In this document: piece after piece, positions 55,635 to 64,000 of the stretch
Layout: the number at the start of each line of letters is the position of its first letter
Numbering within the stretch: the stretch's first letter is position 1
Program-made: the position numbers and the translations under genes
Origin: Cercis canadensis
Taxonomy: Eukaryota; Streptophyta; Magnoliopsida; Fabales; Fabaceae
Length of the DNA: 64,000 nt
Assembly: GCA_003255065.1 (NCBI GenBank)
Contig: QAOA01000393.1
Span: 310,001-374,000, forward strand
Direction of reading: 5' to 3'
Notes under the pieces: generated by a model
Databases searched by the model: none
What the model was told of the DNA's origin: nothing
The model's input: the letters and a program-made list of their open reading frames with translations, nothing else

Positions 55635-58600
55635 TCAAAGAACCCCATCCCCACCTAGATTCTGACTAAGGTTCATCTTGATCCAGGTAGCTAGATCCCA
55701 CGTGAAGAATTGGGCTCGCATGGACGGTTTAACAAAGCAAACCCAGATTCTCCAAGCAATGTTACAATCCCTCAGCACATGGAGAGATGACTCTTGCACC
55801 CCCACACAATACCTGCATGTGCCCTCTGTTCCATCCCATTTGCTGCACTTCTCCCCAGTGAGCAGCCCATTGTGAGATAATTGCCACATAAACATCCTGA
55901 TACGTTCTGGCCCTGGCCACCTCCAAATATTATGCCAAATGGCATTAGAAGCTTTCCATTTACCTTCCGATATGCTCTCATAGGCACTACTTATGGAGAA
56001 CTCCCCAGAATTATTCCCCAACCAGAAAATGCCGTCATCACCAGCATCAAGCGATGGAGGAATGATCGCCTGGATTTTGGCACTAGAATCTTTCGTGAGC
56101 AAGCTATTGAGCAAGGCCCAGTTCCAGTCACCTGAATCAAGAAGGAAATCAGTAACATAGACTTCCAAATTCCTATCCGGCACCGAGAGAGGAACAAGCT
56201 CAATTAAACTTTGTTCTTCATTAAGCCAGGGGTCCAACCAAAATCTGATTGTGCACCCATTGCCCACATTCCAACCCTGCATCTTGGACAGCAAAGGCCA
56301 AATGGCCCCAATAGCCTTCCACGTAGGAGAGTCCCCATTCTTAACAAGGATTGACGAAAGCCAATTTGTATTTCTACCGTACTTCCCTCTCAGCACTTGA
56401 ACCCACAACTCGGCAGGTTTCAATTTTATAGCCCAGCCCAGTTTCATGATACATGCTTGATTCATCGCCACTAGTTTTCGAATCCCCAAGCCACCTCTCG
56501 CCTTAGGCATGCAAATGGTGTCCCATTTCACAGAATGGACTTTCCTAAAAAGGTGATTATGACCCCAAATGAAGTTCCTTTGTATCCTTTCGATGTCATA
56601 GCAAATAGACCGAGGGATGAGGGAAGATTGCATGGCATAAATGGGGAGAGCTCCAATGACGGACTTGGCTAGTGTTACCCTCCCAGCCATAGAAAGACAG
56701 TGAAGCTTCCAACCAGCTAAACGCTGTCTGGTTCTGTCGATAAGGTACATAAACTTAGCCTTGCTGGTTCTCCCATGATAAAGAGGTATACCTAGATAAA
56801 TGCCAAGATCACCAGTAATAGCAAAGCCACAAGTAGCAGATATGGCACGTCTAGTCTCAGAGCAAACATTTTTAGAGAAATAAATTTGAGTTTTAGACAC
56901 GTTCACCTTTTGCCCAGATATAGCACAGAACTTCCTCAAGCACTTCAACACTTGATTAACTTGAGGAACCGAAGCTTCAGCAAACAGCAAGAGATCATCC
57001 GCGAACATGAGATGGGAAATTAAAGGACCTCCTCTCCCGGCACGCATTGGTTTCCAACGACCATCTTCCACCTCTTCAGAAATGAGGTGCGAGAGTTTAT
57101 CCATACAAAGGACAAAGAGATAAGGGGATAAAGGGTCGCCCTGCCTAATTCCCCGTTCCATAACAAAAGACTCGGTCTTCCCCCCATTCCAAAGAAGATT
57201 CATGGAGACTGACTTAACACACTCCATGATAATCCGTCTGAGCCCTGCCGGAATATTGATTTCACTTAGCACCTCATCAATAAAACTCCATTTTACCCTA
57301 TCATAAGCTTTTTCCAAGTCTACTTTTATGGCCATGAAGCCTCTCTGGCCCCTAACCTTATGCATCGAATGTATCATTTCCTGAGCTATGATAATGTTGT
57401 CTTGAATGCTTCTCTTGGGCACAAAGCTAGACTGGAAAGGAGATATCAACTTAGGCAGCAGAGGCTTCAAACGGTTAACAATGATTTTCGTAATGCATTT
57501 ATACGTCACATTGCATAAAGAGATTGGCCTAAACTGGGATATAAATTCAGGTTTATCAATTTTAGGGATCAACACCAGCAGAGTTTCATTAAGCTCGCCA
57601 ATGCTTCTGGTGCCCGAGAAAACTTGTCTAGCCAAGCACACCATCGACCCACTAAGCGTGCCCCAATTGGACTGGTAAAAAATGGCAGGGAAGCCATCTG
57701 GTCCTGGTGCCTTGAGAGGCCCCATACCAAAAAGAGCATGCTTGACCTCTTCAGCTTTGAGTGGACTAGCTAACTCCCTCAACGAGATGTCATCCAACAC
57801 CGGGAAAGAGTACCTAGTAACCCAAGGAACGTGAGGTAAATCATCCGCAAACAGATTCTTGTAGAAATTGAGGGCAAGATCCTGAAGCTCAGAGGGATCA
57901 TCAACCCACACCCCAGAAACATTTCTAAGCATCTCAATCTTATTCCGCCGTCTACGCATAACAGTTTTTGTATGATAATATCGGGTATTTCTATCCCCCT
58001 TAGACACCCAATCCGCTCTAGACTTTTGATGCCAGAGCACTTCTTCTTGCTTTAAAACATCACGCAAATCAGAGTTCAAAGATGACTCAAGACCATCTAG
58101 AAAAGGGTTCCAGAATCTATGCATGGCACGTTGCACCCCTTTAAGCCTATTCATGATCCGCTGTTTCCTTCTAAGTATGTGACCGAAAACCTCTTTGTTC
58201 CATCCTTTGAGAATGGGAGTAAGTTTAGCTAAACTAACCACCATAGGATCAGCCTGAACCCAATTCCTCTCCACTACATTCTGGAAATCTGCATGGGAAA
58301 GCCAAGCCGCTTCGAAACGGAAAGGCCTCTCAACTCTCGTTGATGGGAAGCACCCAAAATCAACAAGAAGAGGGTGATGGTCAGAATAGAATCTAGGAAG
58401 CACAACTGTTTTAGCCTCATCAAACCGAAGTCGCCACTGGCTATTACACATTACTCGATCCAGCTTTTCAAAAATGCGTTCAAGACCATTGAACAGAGGA
58501 CCACGCCAAGTGAACCTGGATCCCACCGCCTCGATCTCCAAGAGATTGCACCCATTGATCCACTGAGCAAATCTTTGGCATCTACGATAGTTAATGGCAG

Positions 58601-59060
58601 CACCACCTTTTTTCTCTCCAGCATGGAGGAAGTCGTTAAAGTCTCCTGCGAGCATCCAAGGAGAAGCCATGGACCTGGCAATATGCTCAAGCTCAAGCCA
58701 CAAAAGAGCTCTAGTTTCATAACACGGATTGGCATAAATAGCAGAAAAATACCATTCCTCTCCTGAACCACCAGCAACCCTCATATGGATAAATTGTGCA
58801 TGGGATATAATGACCTCAATCACCAGCACCTCATCCTTCCAAGCCACCCATATACCACCAGCAAGACCATCCCCTTCAGAGCAAACAGAGTACGAGAACC
58901 CCAGTTTGCGAAGGATAGCAGGCGCCCGACTACTGCAAACTTTCGTTTCCAACAAAACTAGAACTTCAGGATTATTAGAACTAATCACATTCTTAGCAGC
59001 TCTCAAAAACTCAGTATTACCCGCACCTCTACAGTTCCATACTATAATCTTATTAATCAT
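55635..59060 (-). CDS. LINE A ORF2: endonuclease and reverse transcriptase
   Basis: About 1,141 residues from the ATG at 59060 (MINKIIVWNCRGAG) to a TGA at 55637-55635. Counting from a non-ATG codon 10 positions earlier, the APE-type endonuclease covers about 11-245, with Glu48 (LLETK), Asp150/Asn152 (AGDFND), Asp211 (KLDRV) and SDHH (236-239). Reverse transcriptase covers about 450-760, with KAPGPDGFP, FRPISLCN (520-527), KAYDRV, RQGDPLSPYLF (649-659) and the catalytic FADD (696-699). A zinc-binding zf-RVT region near the end contains CRYC...LHVLRDC. Product nicks the target and copies the element RNA there. The stop removes the RNase H domain, so a full protein could only come by readthrough. 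I take the ATG at 59060 rather than the upstream non-ATG start because it gives the normal LINE start. Confidence 0.9.
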   Translation of the reverse strand: MINKIIVWNCRGAGNTEFLRAAKNVISSNNPEVLVLLETKVCSSRAPAILRKLGFSYSVCSEGDGLAGGIWVAWKDEVLVIEVIISHAQFIHMRVAGGSGEEWYFSAIYANPCYETRALLWLELEHIARSMASPWMLAGDFNDFLHAGEKKGGAAINYRRCQRFAQWINGCNLLEIEAVGSRFTWRGPLFNGLERIFEKLDRVMCNSQWRLRFDEAKTVVLPRFYSDHHPLLVDFGCFPSTRVERPFRFEAAWLSHADFQNVVERNWVQADPMVVSLAKLTPILKGWNKEVFGHILRRKQRIMNRLKGVQRAMHRFWNPFLDGLESSLNSDLRDVLKQEEVLWHQKSRADWVSKGDRNTRYYHTKTVMRRRRNKIEMLRNVSGVWVDDPSELQDLALNFYKNLFADDLPHVPWVTRYSFPVLDDISLRELASPLKAEEVKHALFGMGPLKAPGPDGFPAIFYQSNWGTLSGSMVCLARQVFSGTRSIGELNETLLVLIPKIDKPEFISQFRPISLCNVTYKCITKIIVNRLKPLLPKLISPFQSSFVPKRSIQDNIIIAQEMIHSMHKVRGQRGFMAIKVDLEKAYDRVKWSFIDEVLSEINIPAGLRRIIMECVKSVSMNLLWNGGKTESFVMERGIRQGDPLSPYLFVLCMDKLSHLISEEVEDGRWKPMRAGRGGPLISHLMFADDLLLFAEASVPQVNQVLKCLRKFCAISGQKVNVSKTQIYFSKNVCSETRRAISATCGFAITGDLGIYLGIPLYHGRTSKAKFMYLIDRTRQRLAGWKLHCLSMAGRVTLAKSVIGALPIYAMQSSLIPRSICYDIERIQRNFIWGHNHLFRKVHSVKWDTICMPKARGGLGIRKLVAMNQACIMKLGWAIKLKPAELWVQVLRGKYGRNTNWLSSILVKNGDSPTWKAIGAIWPLLSKMQGWNVGNGCTIRFWLDPWLNEEQSLIELVPLSVPDRNLEVYVTDFLLDSGDWNWALLNSLLTKDSSAKIQAIIPPSLDAGDDGIFWLGNNSGEFSISSAYESISEGKWKASNAIWHNIWRWPGPERIRMFMWQLSHNGLLTGEKCSKWDGTEGTCRYCVGVQESSLHVLRDCNIAWRIWVCFVKPSMRAQFFTWDLATWIKMNLSQNLGGDGVL

Positions 59061-59091
59061 AAAACTGACAAAAAAGAGAAACACGAGCACC

Positions 59092-61645
59092 TTAAATGAC
59101 TTGCATGTCCACGACTTCTACGTGACAAGCGGGGACGAGACCCTCCATGAACGGAGGCGGGACATCCTCGTGCATGTCCTGTCCATCCTGGGTCGAATCA
59201 GGTTCGAAGGAGAGACCATGGGGGTTTGGGTTTTGATCGACTCCCATGCTGTCATCATGATGAGGGTCCTCTAAGAGGCGACTGATCGAGGACTCCGTTC
59301 TAACCATGGAGGAGTTACCCACCTGCACCACCTGAGCCACCGAGTCATGGGAACTTGCATGACAAGACTTGGGGTTCACTTTTTTAGTGCGTAAATTATT
59401 AGCCTTTAGGGGCTCTATTAATTTACTACTATGCCCATAGTCTTTTGTAGCTGCAGGAGATTGGACTTGACAAGTACCCACTGGAAGCTCCATATCTTTT
59501 CCTTCAGATGACACCTGTTCCTTAAGAATGGAATTATCACGTGGAGCAATAAATGCTCGTCTTTTCTCACCATGCCTATTTTCAATATTTAAGTCTTTGG
59601 GACTAGTATAATCAGAATTCAGTAACCTCCCATTTTCTTCACCAAGAGTAGCATAACGTGAACCCCTTGCCTTGCCTATGCTCCCCTGATTTTGCTCCCC
59701 TGAAAAACCGCCTCCTTCTCTATTCTGATTCCCCAAATCTCTCCCTTTCTCACGCCTAACCCGCTTTGGTTTTTGCACCAACATCCAAGGCCCAAACTTA
59801 CTGTCAACCACAGTATTCTCTGCCTGAACGTCGCCGGCCACCGCGTCAACCTCACTAGCCACCCTTGTCTCCGCAGGCTGCCTGCTGGAAATATCAGAAC
59901 AGCCTTCTTTCAAGTGGCCATATTTGCCACAATGGAAACAAATGAGATGAATACCCTCGTATTCAATAGAGCATGGCGTGCCATCGAGACACAACCTTGA
60001 CAGCAAAGGTTTCGTTAGATCTACCTCCACGCACATCCTAGCGAACTTCCCCCTTGCCTGAAGGAAAGTATGTGTGTCTACTTTGATAGTTCTGCCAACG
60101 CAGTTCCCTAAGGTCTCTAATATCTCTCTGTCGTAATACTCCATGGCTATTCCTGGGAATCTCACCCAAACCATTACCGAACCAATGGAGGTGGAGAAAG
60201 GGTTGAAATTTGGTTGCCATTCTCTTATGGTTAAGTAGTGATCAAATATCATCCAAGGACCCCCTGATAATGCAAATTCATAATCTTGCTCTGTGCTAAA
60301 CTTAACCAAGAAGAAATCATTTCCTAAATCNNNNNNNNNNNNNNNNNNNNNNNNNNNNNNNNNNNNNNNNNNNNNNNNNNNNNNNNNNNNNNNNNNNNNN
60401 NNNNNNNNNNNNNNNNNNNNNNNNNNNNNNNNNNNNNNNNNNNNNNNNNNNNNNNNNNNNNNNNNNNNNNNNNNNNNNNNNNNNNNNNNNNNNNNNNNNN
60501 NNNNNNNNNNNNNNNNNNNNNNNNNNNNNNNNNNNNNNNNNNNNNNNNNNNNNNNNNNNNNNNNNNNNNNNNNNNNNNNNNNNNNNNNNNNNNNNNNNNN
60601 NNNNNNNNNNNNNNNNNNNNNNNNNNNNNNNNNNNNNNNNNNNNNNNNNNNNNNNNNNNNNNNNNNNNNNNNNNNNNNNNNNNNNNNNNNNNNNNNNNNN
60701 NNNNNNNNNNNNNNNNNNNNNNNNNNNNATAGAGCATGGCGTGCCATCGAGACACAACCTTGACAGCAAAGGTTTCGTTAGATCTACCTCCACGCACATC
60801 CTAGCGAACTTCCCCCTTGCCTGAAGGAAAGTATGTGTGTCTACTTTGATAGTTCTGCCAACGCAGTTCCCTAAGGTCTCTAATATCTCTCTGTCGTAAT
60901 ACTCCATGGCTATTCCTGGGAATCTCACCCAAACCATTACCGAACCAATAGAGGTGGAGAAAGGGTTGAAATTTGGTTGCCATTCTCTTATGGTTAAGTA
61001 GTGATCAAATATCATCCAAGGACCCCCTGATAATGCAAATTCATAATCTTGCTCTGTGCTAAACTTAACCAAGAAGAAATCATTTCCTAAATCAATGATG
61101 GTCATGATGCCCTTCAACAGCCATATTTGTTTAAGCTTCTTTTCCAGGAAGTGGAATCCAACCCTCTTTCCTAGTAGCTTGATAATCAAACACTTCTTCC
61201 ATGGCCTCCTGATCCTCTCACGCTCTCTAGAGGACAGCTCAATCATAGGGCATAGAGGATCCTCTGCCTGGTATGACACCTTAATCCTTGTCGCACTCCC
61301 AGAAGAGATATTGCAGTTTTCTTTCTCCTCGTCGTCCGTGAAGAGGTTGTCATCAAGGTCATCTTCTTCCTCCTCATTTCTGTCAACACCCATTTCTTCA
61401 AACTCAGAAGGAGGCAAACCTCCCAGGAGGGTATGCTTATACGACAGTCGAACGTCTGCATGGGTCCCTATTTCCATGCCCTCCTGCGTTATCATGTCAT
61501 AGGAAGCTGGCATAGAAGAAGAGCCATCAAAGTCTTTCCCCCCGCCCTTCATCTTTTTCACACTCCGAGCACGGAGGGCATCCTCCGCTACTCCCTTACC
61601 CACCTCCGTGGTCACACGTTCTCGTTCCTCACTTACGTCGCTCAT
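59092..61645 (-). CDS. LINE A ORF1: DUF4283 / zinc-knuckle RNA-binding protein (interrupted by gap)
   Basis: Starts MSDVSEERER at 61645 and ends at TAA 59094-59092. After an acidic region (EEEEDDLDDNLFTDDEE) comes the DUF4283 domain (LGNDFFLVKFSTEQDYEFAL, then GGPWMIFDHYLTIREWQP, VWVRFPGIAMEYYD, GNCVGRTIKVDTHT). Then comes a CCHC zinc knuckle, CFHCGKYGHLKEGC (C-x2-C-x4-H-x4-C, around 59908-59949), and a long polar C-terminus. Such proteins coat element RNA. Bases 59966-60330 and 60729-61093 are the same 365-bp block on either side of 398 N's. Counted once, the two parts add up to 1,791 nt, a whole number of codons, so ORF1 is probably intact in the genome (about 596 residues). Confidence 0.85.
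60331..60728. other. Assembly gap of 398 N
   Basis: Run of unknown bases inside LINE ORF1, flanked by the duplicated 365-bp block (one mismatch, CCAATGGAG versus CCAATAGAG). The gap is probably false: the flanks look like overlapping contig ends. Confidence 0.95.
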
Positions 61646-61696
61646 GTCTTTCTCTCCCGTCTTAGGATAGGAGAGGTTTTCCCAGTATTTTCGTTT

Positions 61697-62109
61697 TTTG
61701 CGTCTCTTTAATTGCTATGCTTTGTGCTTTCATCAGCTTGATGTGGACATGCACCGATCAAGCCCTGGCGTTTTCCTCCTGTCTATCATCACTGATCAAC
61801 CCAAAGTTATGGAAGGGAAACAAATCACCAGATTTTTGAACTCCCTTCAAATATAGACATATTTTCATACCGTCTTTATTCCTTTTTATAAGATAGCTAG
61901 TGACCAACTTTATTTATGATAAAAAGATTGGACAAAAAATATATGATAAAGATATTTTAAAAAATTAATTGTATTTATGAAGATCAAAATAAAAATACCT
62001 TGTATTATGTTAAGAAGTGATATCAGTTAGAAGATTTTCTTTTTTTAACATGATAGTGAGAGTTTAAATTCAAATATATAATCTCCTAGTACACTTAAAC
62101 TTTCAAATG
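61697..62109. repeat. Right flank of LINE A, duplicate of 54750-55163
   Basis: Single-copy-looking intergenic sequence right of the LINE 5' end. It continues into 62110 onward without interruption, while the left copy stops at the N at 55164; this favours the right copy as the contiguous one. Confidence 0.7.
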
Positions 62110-62977
62110 GTATGTGATTGAGTGCTATGCTATGACTTGTAGGTTTTATGTTTGAACTTGAAGTTATAACCACTAACCAAAGTACCCAAAAAAAAAAAAA
62201 ACCCCACGTTAACTCCTTAGTACTAAAATCACACATAAACCAAACGACCAATAACCAAATGATATATGCATAAAAAAAAAAAAAAGGTAACTAAATTATA
62301 CTAAAATCTTTTTCAAGAATTTAATTTATTGTTATTATTCTATATTAGTATATATTATTTGACACAAGTATACACAAAATAATTGGTTCAATAATCTTCA
62401 TCCTTGATTTTTTTTCACTAATTTATTTTTGTGCGATTGGAGAAGCTAAAGAAAAGTTTTTGGTTGAGGGCTTCTTTAATCAATTTTAATAAGGTAGGAG
62501 ACAGAATATTAAAGATAATGAGGAGCTTTTTCTTTTTAATAGTTAAAGTATTTTTAAGTGAACTTGGAAACTTAGTGTTTTTTCCAAGAATGTATCCTAA
62601 TACTAAGTCGATGCATTTAAGCGAAATTTTTTAAAAATATTAGCCTCACAATAATTTAAATAAAGGTATTATATCTTAGCACGGGAGCTAATCCGGAGCC
62701 TAAGTCAATGACGTAGAACTTTAAACATATCCTTTTTCAGCTTTCAGAGCCACGTCTGCTTGATTCCTTGGATGGGACCTACAATATAGTGGTAGTTTAG
62801 ATTTGCTTGATTTATTAAAGCAATTCAAAAATGTCCACCTTCTAGATGCCATATATTTGGACTAGGACTTGAGACTAGAGAGCCATCTTCTTATTTTTGT
62901 TTTCTCTTACCTATATGCTTCTATATTAAAATTATTTAGGCTTAATTAGTATCAAGCACCCCAAAAAAGTTGCAAAA
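62110..62977. other. Intergenic between the two LINEs
   Basis: AT-rich with A-runs near 62189-62201 and 62272-62285. No gene supported. The open frame at 62431-62634 has no recognisable features. Confidence 0.35.
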
Positions 62978-64000
62978 ATGCTTCATCTTCGGGTGATATC
63001 GGAGCTTGATGTTACTGGGTGTAACTGCTTCGGGTCTTTGTTTCTTCCTATATTTTTCCTTATGGATTTAAAACCCAATATGCTTGTTTGGAATTGTAGA
63101 GGTGCTGGTAGTGCTGGGTTTTTGGCTTTCTTCAAAGACTTGGTTCGCATATATCGTCTTTCTTTTGTTGCCCTGTTAGAAACTCATATCAGTGGGAAGA
63201 GGGCTGATACTTTCTGTAGGAATTCTGGATTGGATTCTATGTTTCGGGTTGAAACTAATGCCTTTTTAGGGGGTATTTGGTGCCTCTGGGATTCAACAGT
63301 TTGACAGGTCTCAGTGCTTCATTCTCATAATCAATTGGTGCACATGAGGGTTGGTTACAAGGCTGATAATCCTTGGGTGTTAACGATAGTCTATGGTAGC
63401 CTGACTCCGAGTTTGAGGGAGGAGCTGTGGCATGAGCTTAGAACCATCAAAGAGTCGGTCTCTGGGCCTTGGTGTGTCGCATGAGACTTTAATTCTCTCC
63501 TTCACCCTTCAGAGAAACAAGGGGGAGCGGAGGTGCGTCTTGGCAGCTGTCGAGCCCTTAGGAATTATATTCAGGAGTGCAATCTAGTCGACGGGGGTTT
63601 CCAAGGGTCTAAGTTCACTTGGCAAAGAGGTGGGACTAAGGAAAGGCTCGATAGAGTTCTTTACAACTTGGAGTGGCGGCTTACTTTTGAAGAAGCGGTG
63701 GTTGTTCATTTACCCCACTTCAAGTCAGATCATAATCCCCTTTTGATTCGGTTTGATAGCAATAGGGAGAATTTTAGAGGTAATAGACCTTTCAAATTTT
63801 TGGCGTCCTGGTTGCTTCATGAAAGCTTTGAGGGTTTAGTTAGAAATGCTTGGGGTCGTGATAACAGTTGGAGCTCAAACATTGAGAATTTCATCTCTAA
63901 TGTCAAGAAGTGGAACTTTGAAGTCTTTGGGAATATAGCTCGGAAGAAGCAGCGTTTGCATAGTCGTTTGCAAGGAATTTACAGCAAGCTCAACAGTGGT
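62978..64000 (+). pseudogene. LINE B ORF2, endonuclease part, with two stop codons; runs off the edge
   Basis: Plus-strand ORF2 of a second plant L1-type LINE. The likely start is the ATG at 63062 (MDLKPNMLVWNCRGAG). Endonuclease motifs follow in one frame: LLETHISG, GGIWCLWDS, KFTW, ERLDRVLYN and HFKSDHNPLLI, then the linker region (KKWNFEVFGNIARKKQ). Two TGA codons interrupt it, at about 63302-63304 and at about 63487-63489; the second replaces the Gly of the usual GDFN catalytic motif. No ORF1 lies upstream, so it is 5'-truncated or starts at ORF2. Reverse transcriptase would lie beyond the right edge. It is a different, older lineage than LINE A and points away from it. Confidence 0.85.

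Larger units (their letters stand above)
55165..61696 (-). mobile_element. L1-type LINE retrotransposon A, 3' end missing
   Basis: Minus-strand non-LTR element: short 5' UTR (61646-61696), ORF1 (from 61645 to 59092), a 31-base spacer, then ORF2 (from 59060) through endonuclease, reverse transcriptase, zinc-binding region and part of RNase H. The 3' end, 3' UTR and poly-A tail are absent; the sequence stops at the N at 55164. Inside ORF1 is a 398-N gap (60331-60728) flanked by a duplicated 365-bp block. The 5' end abuts TTTGCGTCTC, which is also found left of the element, as expected for a target-site duplication. Apart from one in-frame stop in ORF2 the frames are open, so the insertion seems fairly young. 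Confidence 0.9.

Noticed and set aside
59060-59090. ORF2 start at 59090
   Set aside because: That codon is GTG on the minus strand; the first ATG in frame is at 59060 and gives the usual LINE ORF2 beginning.
54750-62109. A 414-bp target-site duplication made by LINE A
   Set aside because: LINE target duplications are normally tens of bases at most, and the left copy ends at an N; an empty-site contig is more likely.

Overview
This is an AT-rich piece of a eudicot plant nuclear genome. Evidence: spliced plant-type genes, plant receptor-like kinases, plant L1-type LINEs with DUF4283/zinc-knuckle ORF1 proteins, a solo LTR, MITE-like elements and many AT/CT microsatellites. A legume or other rosid is my guess only; no sequence here fixes the species. 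The assembly is draft quality. Isolated N's mark contig joins, and at most of them the sequence before the N is repeated after it.

Layout. (1) 1-1012, minus strand: the first three coding exons of a PTI1-like cytoplasmic kinase (like Arabidopsis At3g15890), running off the left edge. (2) 10.3-24.1 kb: three minus-strand bHLH transcription-factor loci (10360-11508, 16103-17110 and a damaged one at 23129-24138), separated by repeat-rich intergenic DNA. (3) 25.4-37.0 kb and 37.5-48.4 kb: a diverged direct tandem duplication with a unit of about 11 kb. Each copy has one intact plus-strand bHLH gene (32451-33583; 44308-45456) and, upstream, the exon-1 relic of a minus-strand bHLH gene. (4) 50017-52146, minus: a single-exon membrane-anchored receptor-like kinase of the At4g25390/At5g51770 type, with a very long activation-segment insertion carrying repeated Trp-Trp motifs. 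(5) 55165-61696, minus: a LINE with ORF1 and ORF2, nearly complete but broken by a 398-N gap, an in-frame stop and a missing 3' end. (6) from about 63 kb to the right edge, plus: the endonuclease end of a second, decayed LINE.

The main biological unit is the kinase plus the bHLH cluster. In Arabidopsis the same pairing occurs twice (At4g25390 beside bHLH118/bHLH126; At5g51770 beside bHLH36/bHLH120), so this looks like an old conserved gene neighbourhood that here expanded to at least five bHLH loci plus two relics. The bHLH genes share intron positions (the first intron falls in the loop, phase 0) and an ACT-like C-terminal region, but differ in a DNA-contacting residue of the basic region. 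The rest is intergenic DNA with mobile-element debris; I saw no tRNA, rRNA or CRISPR features.
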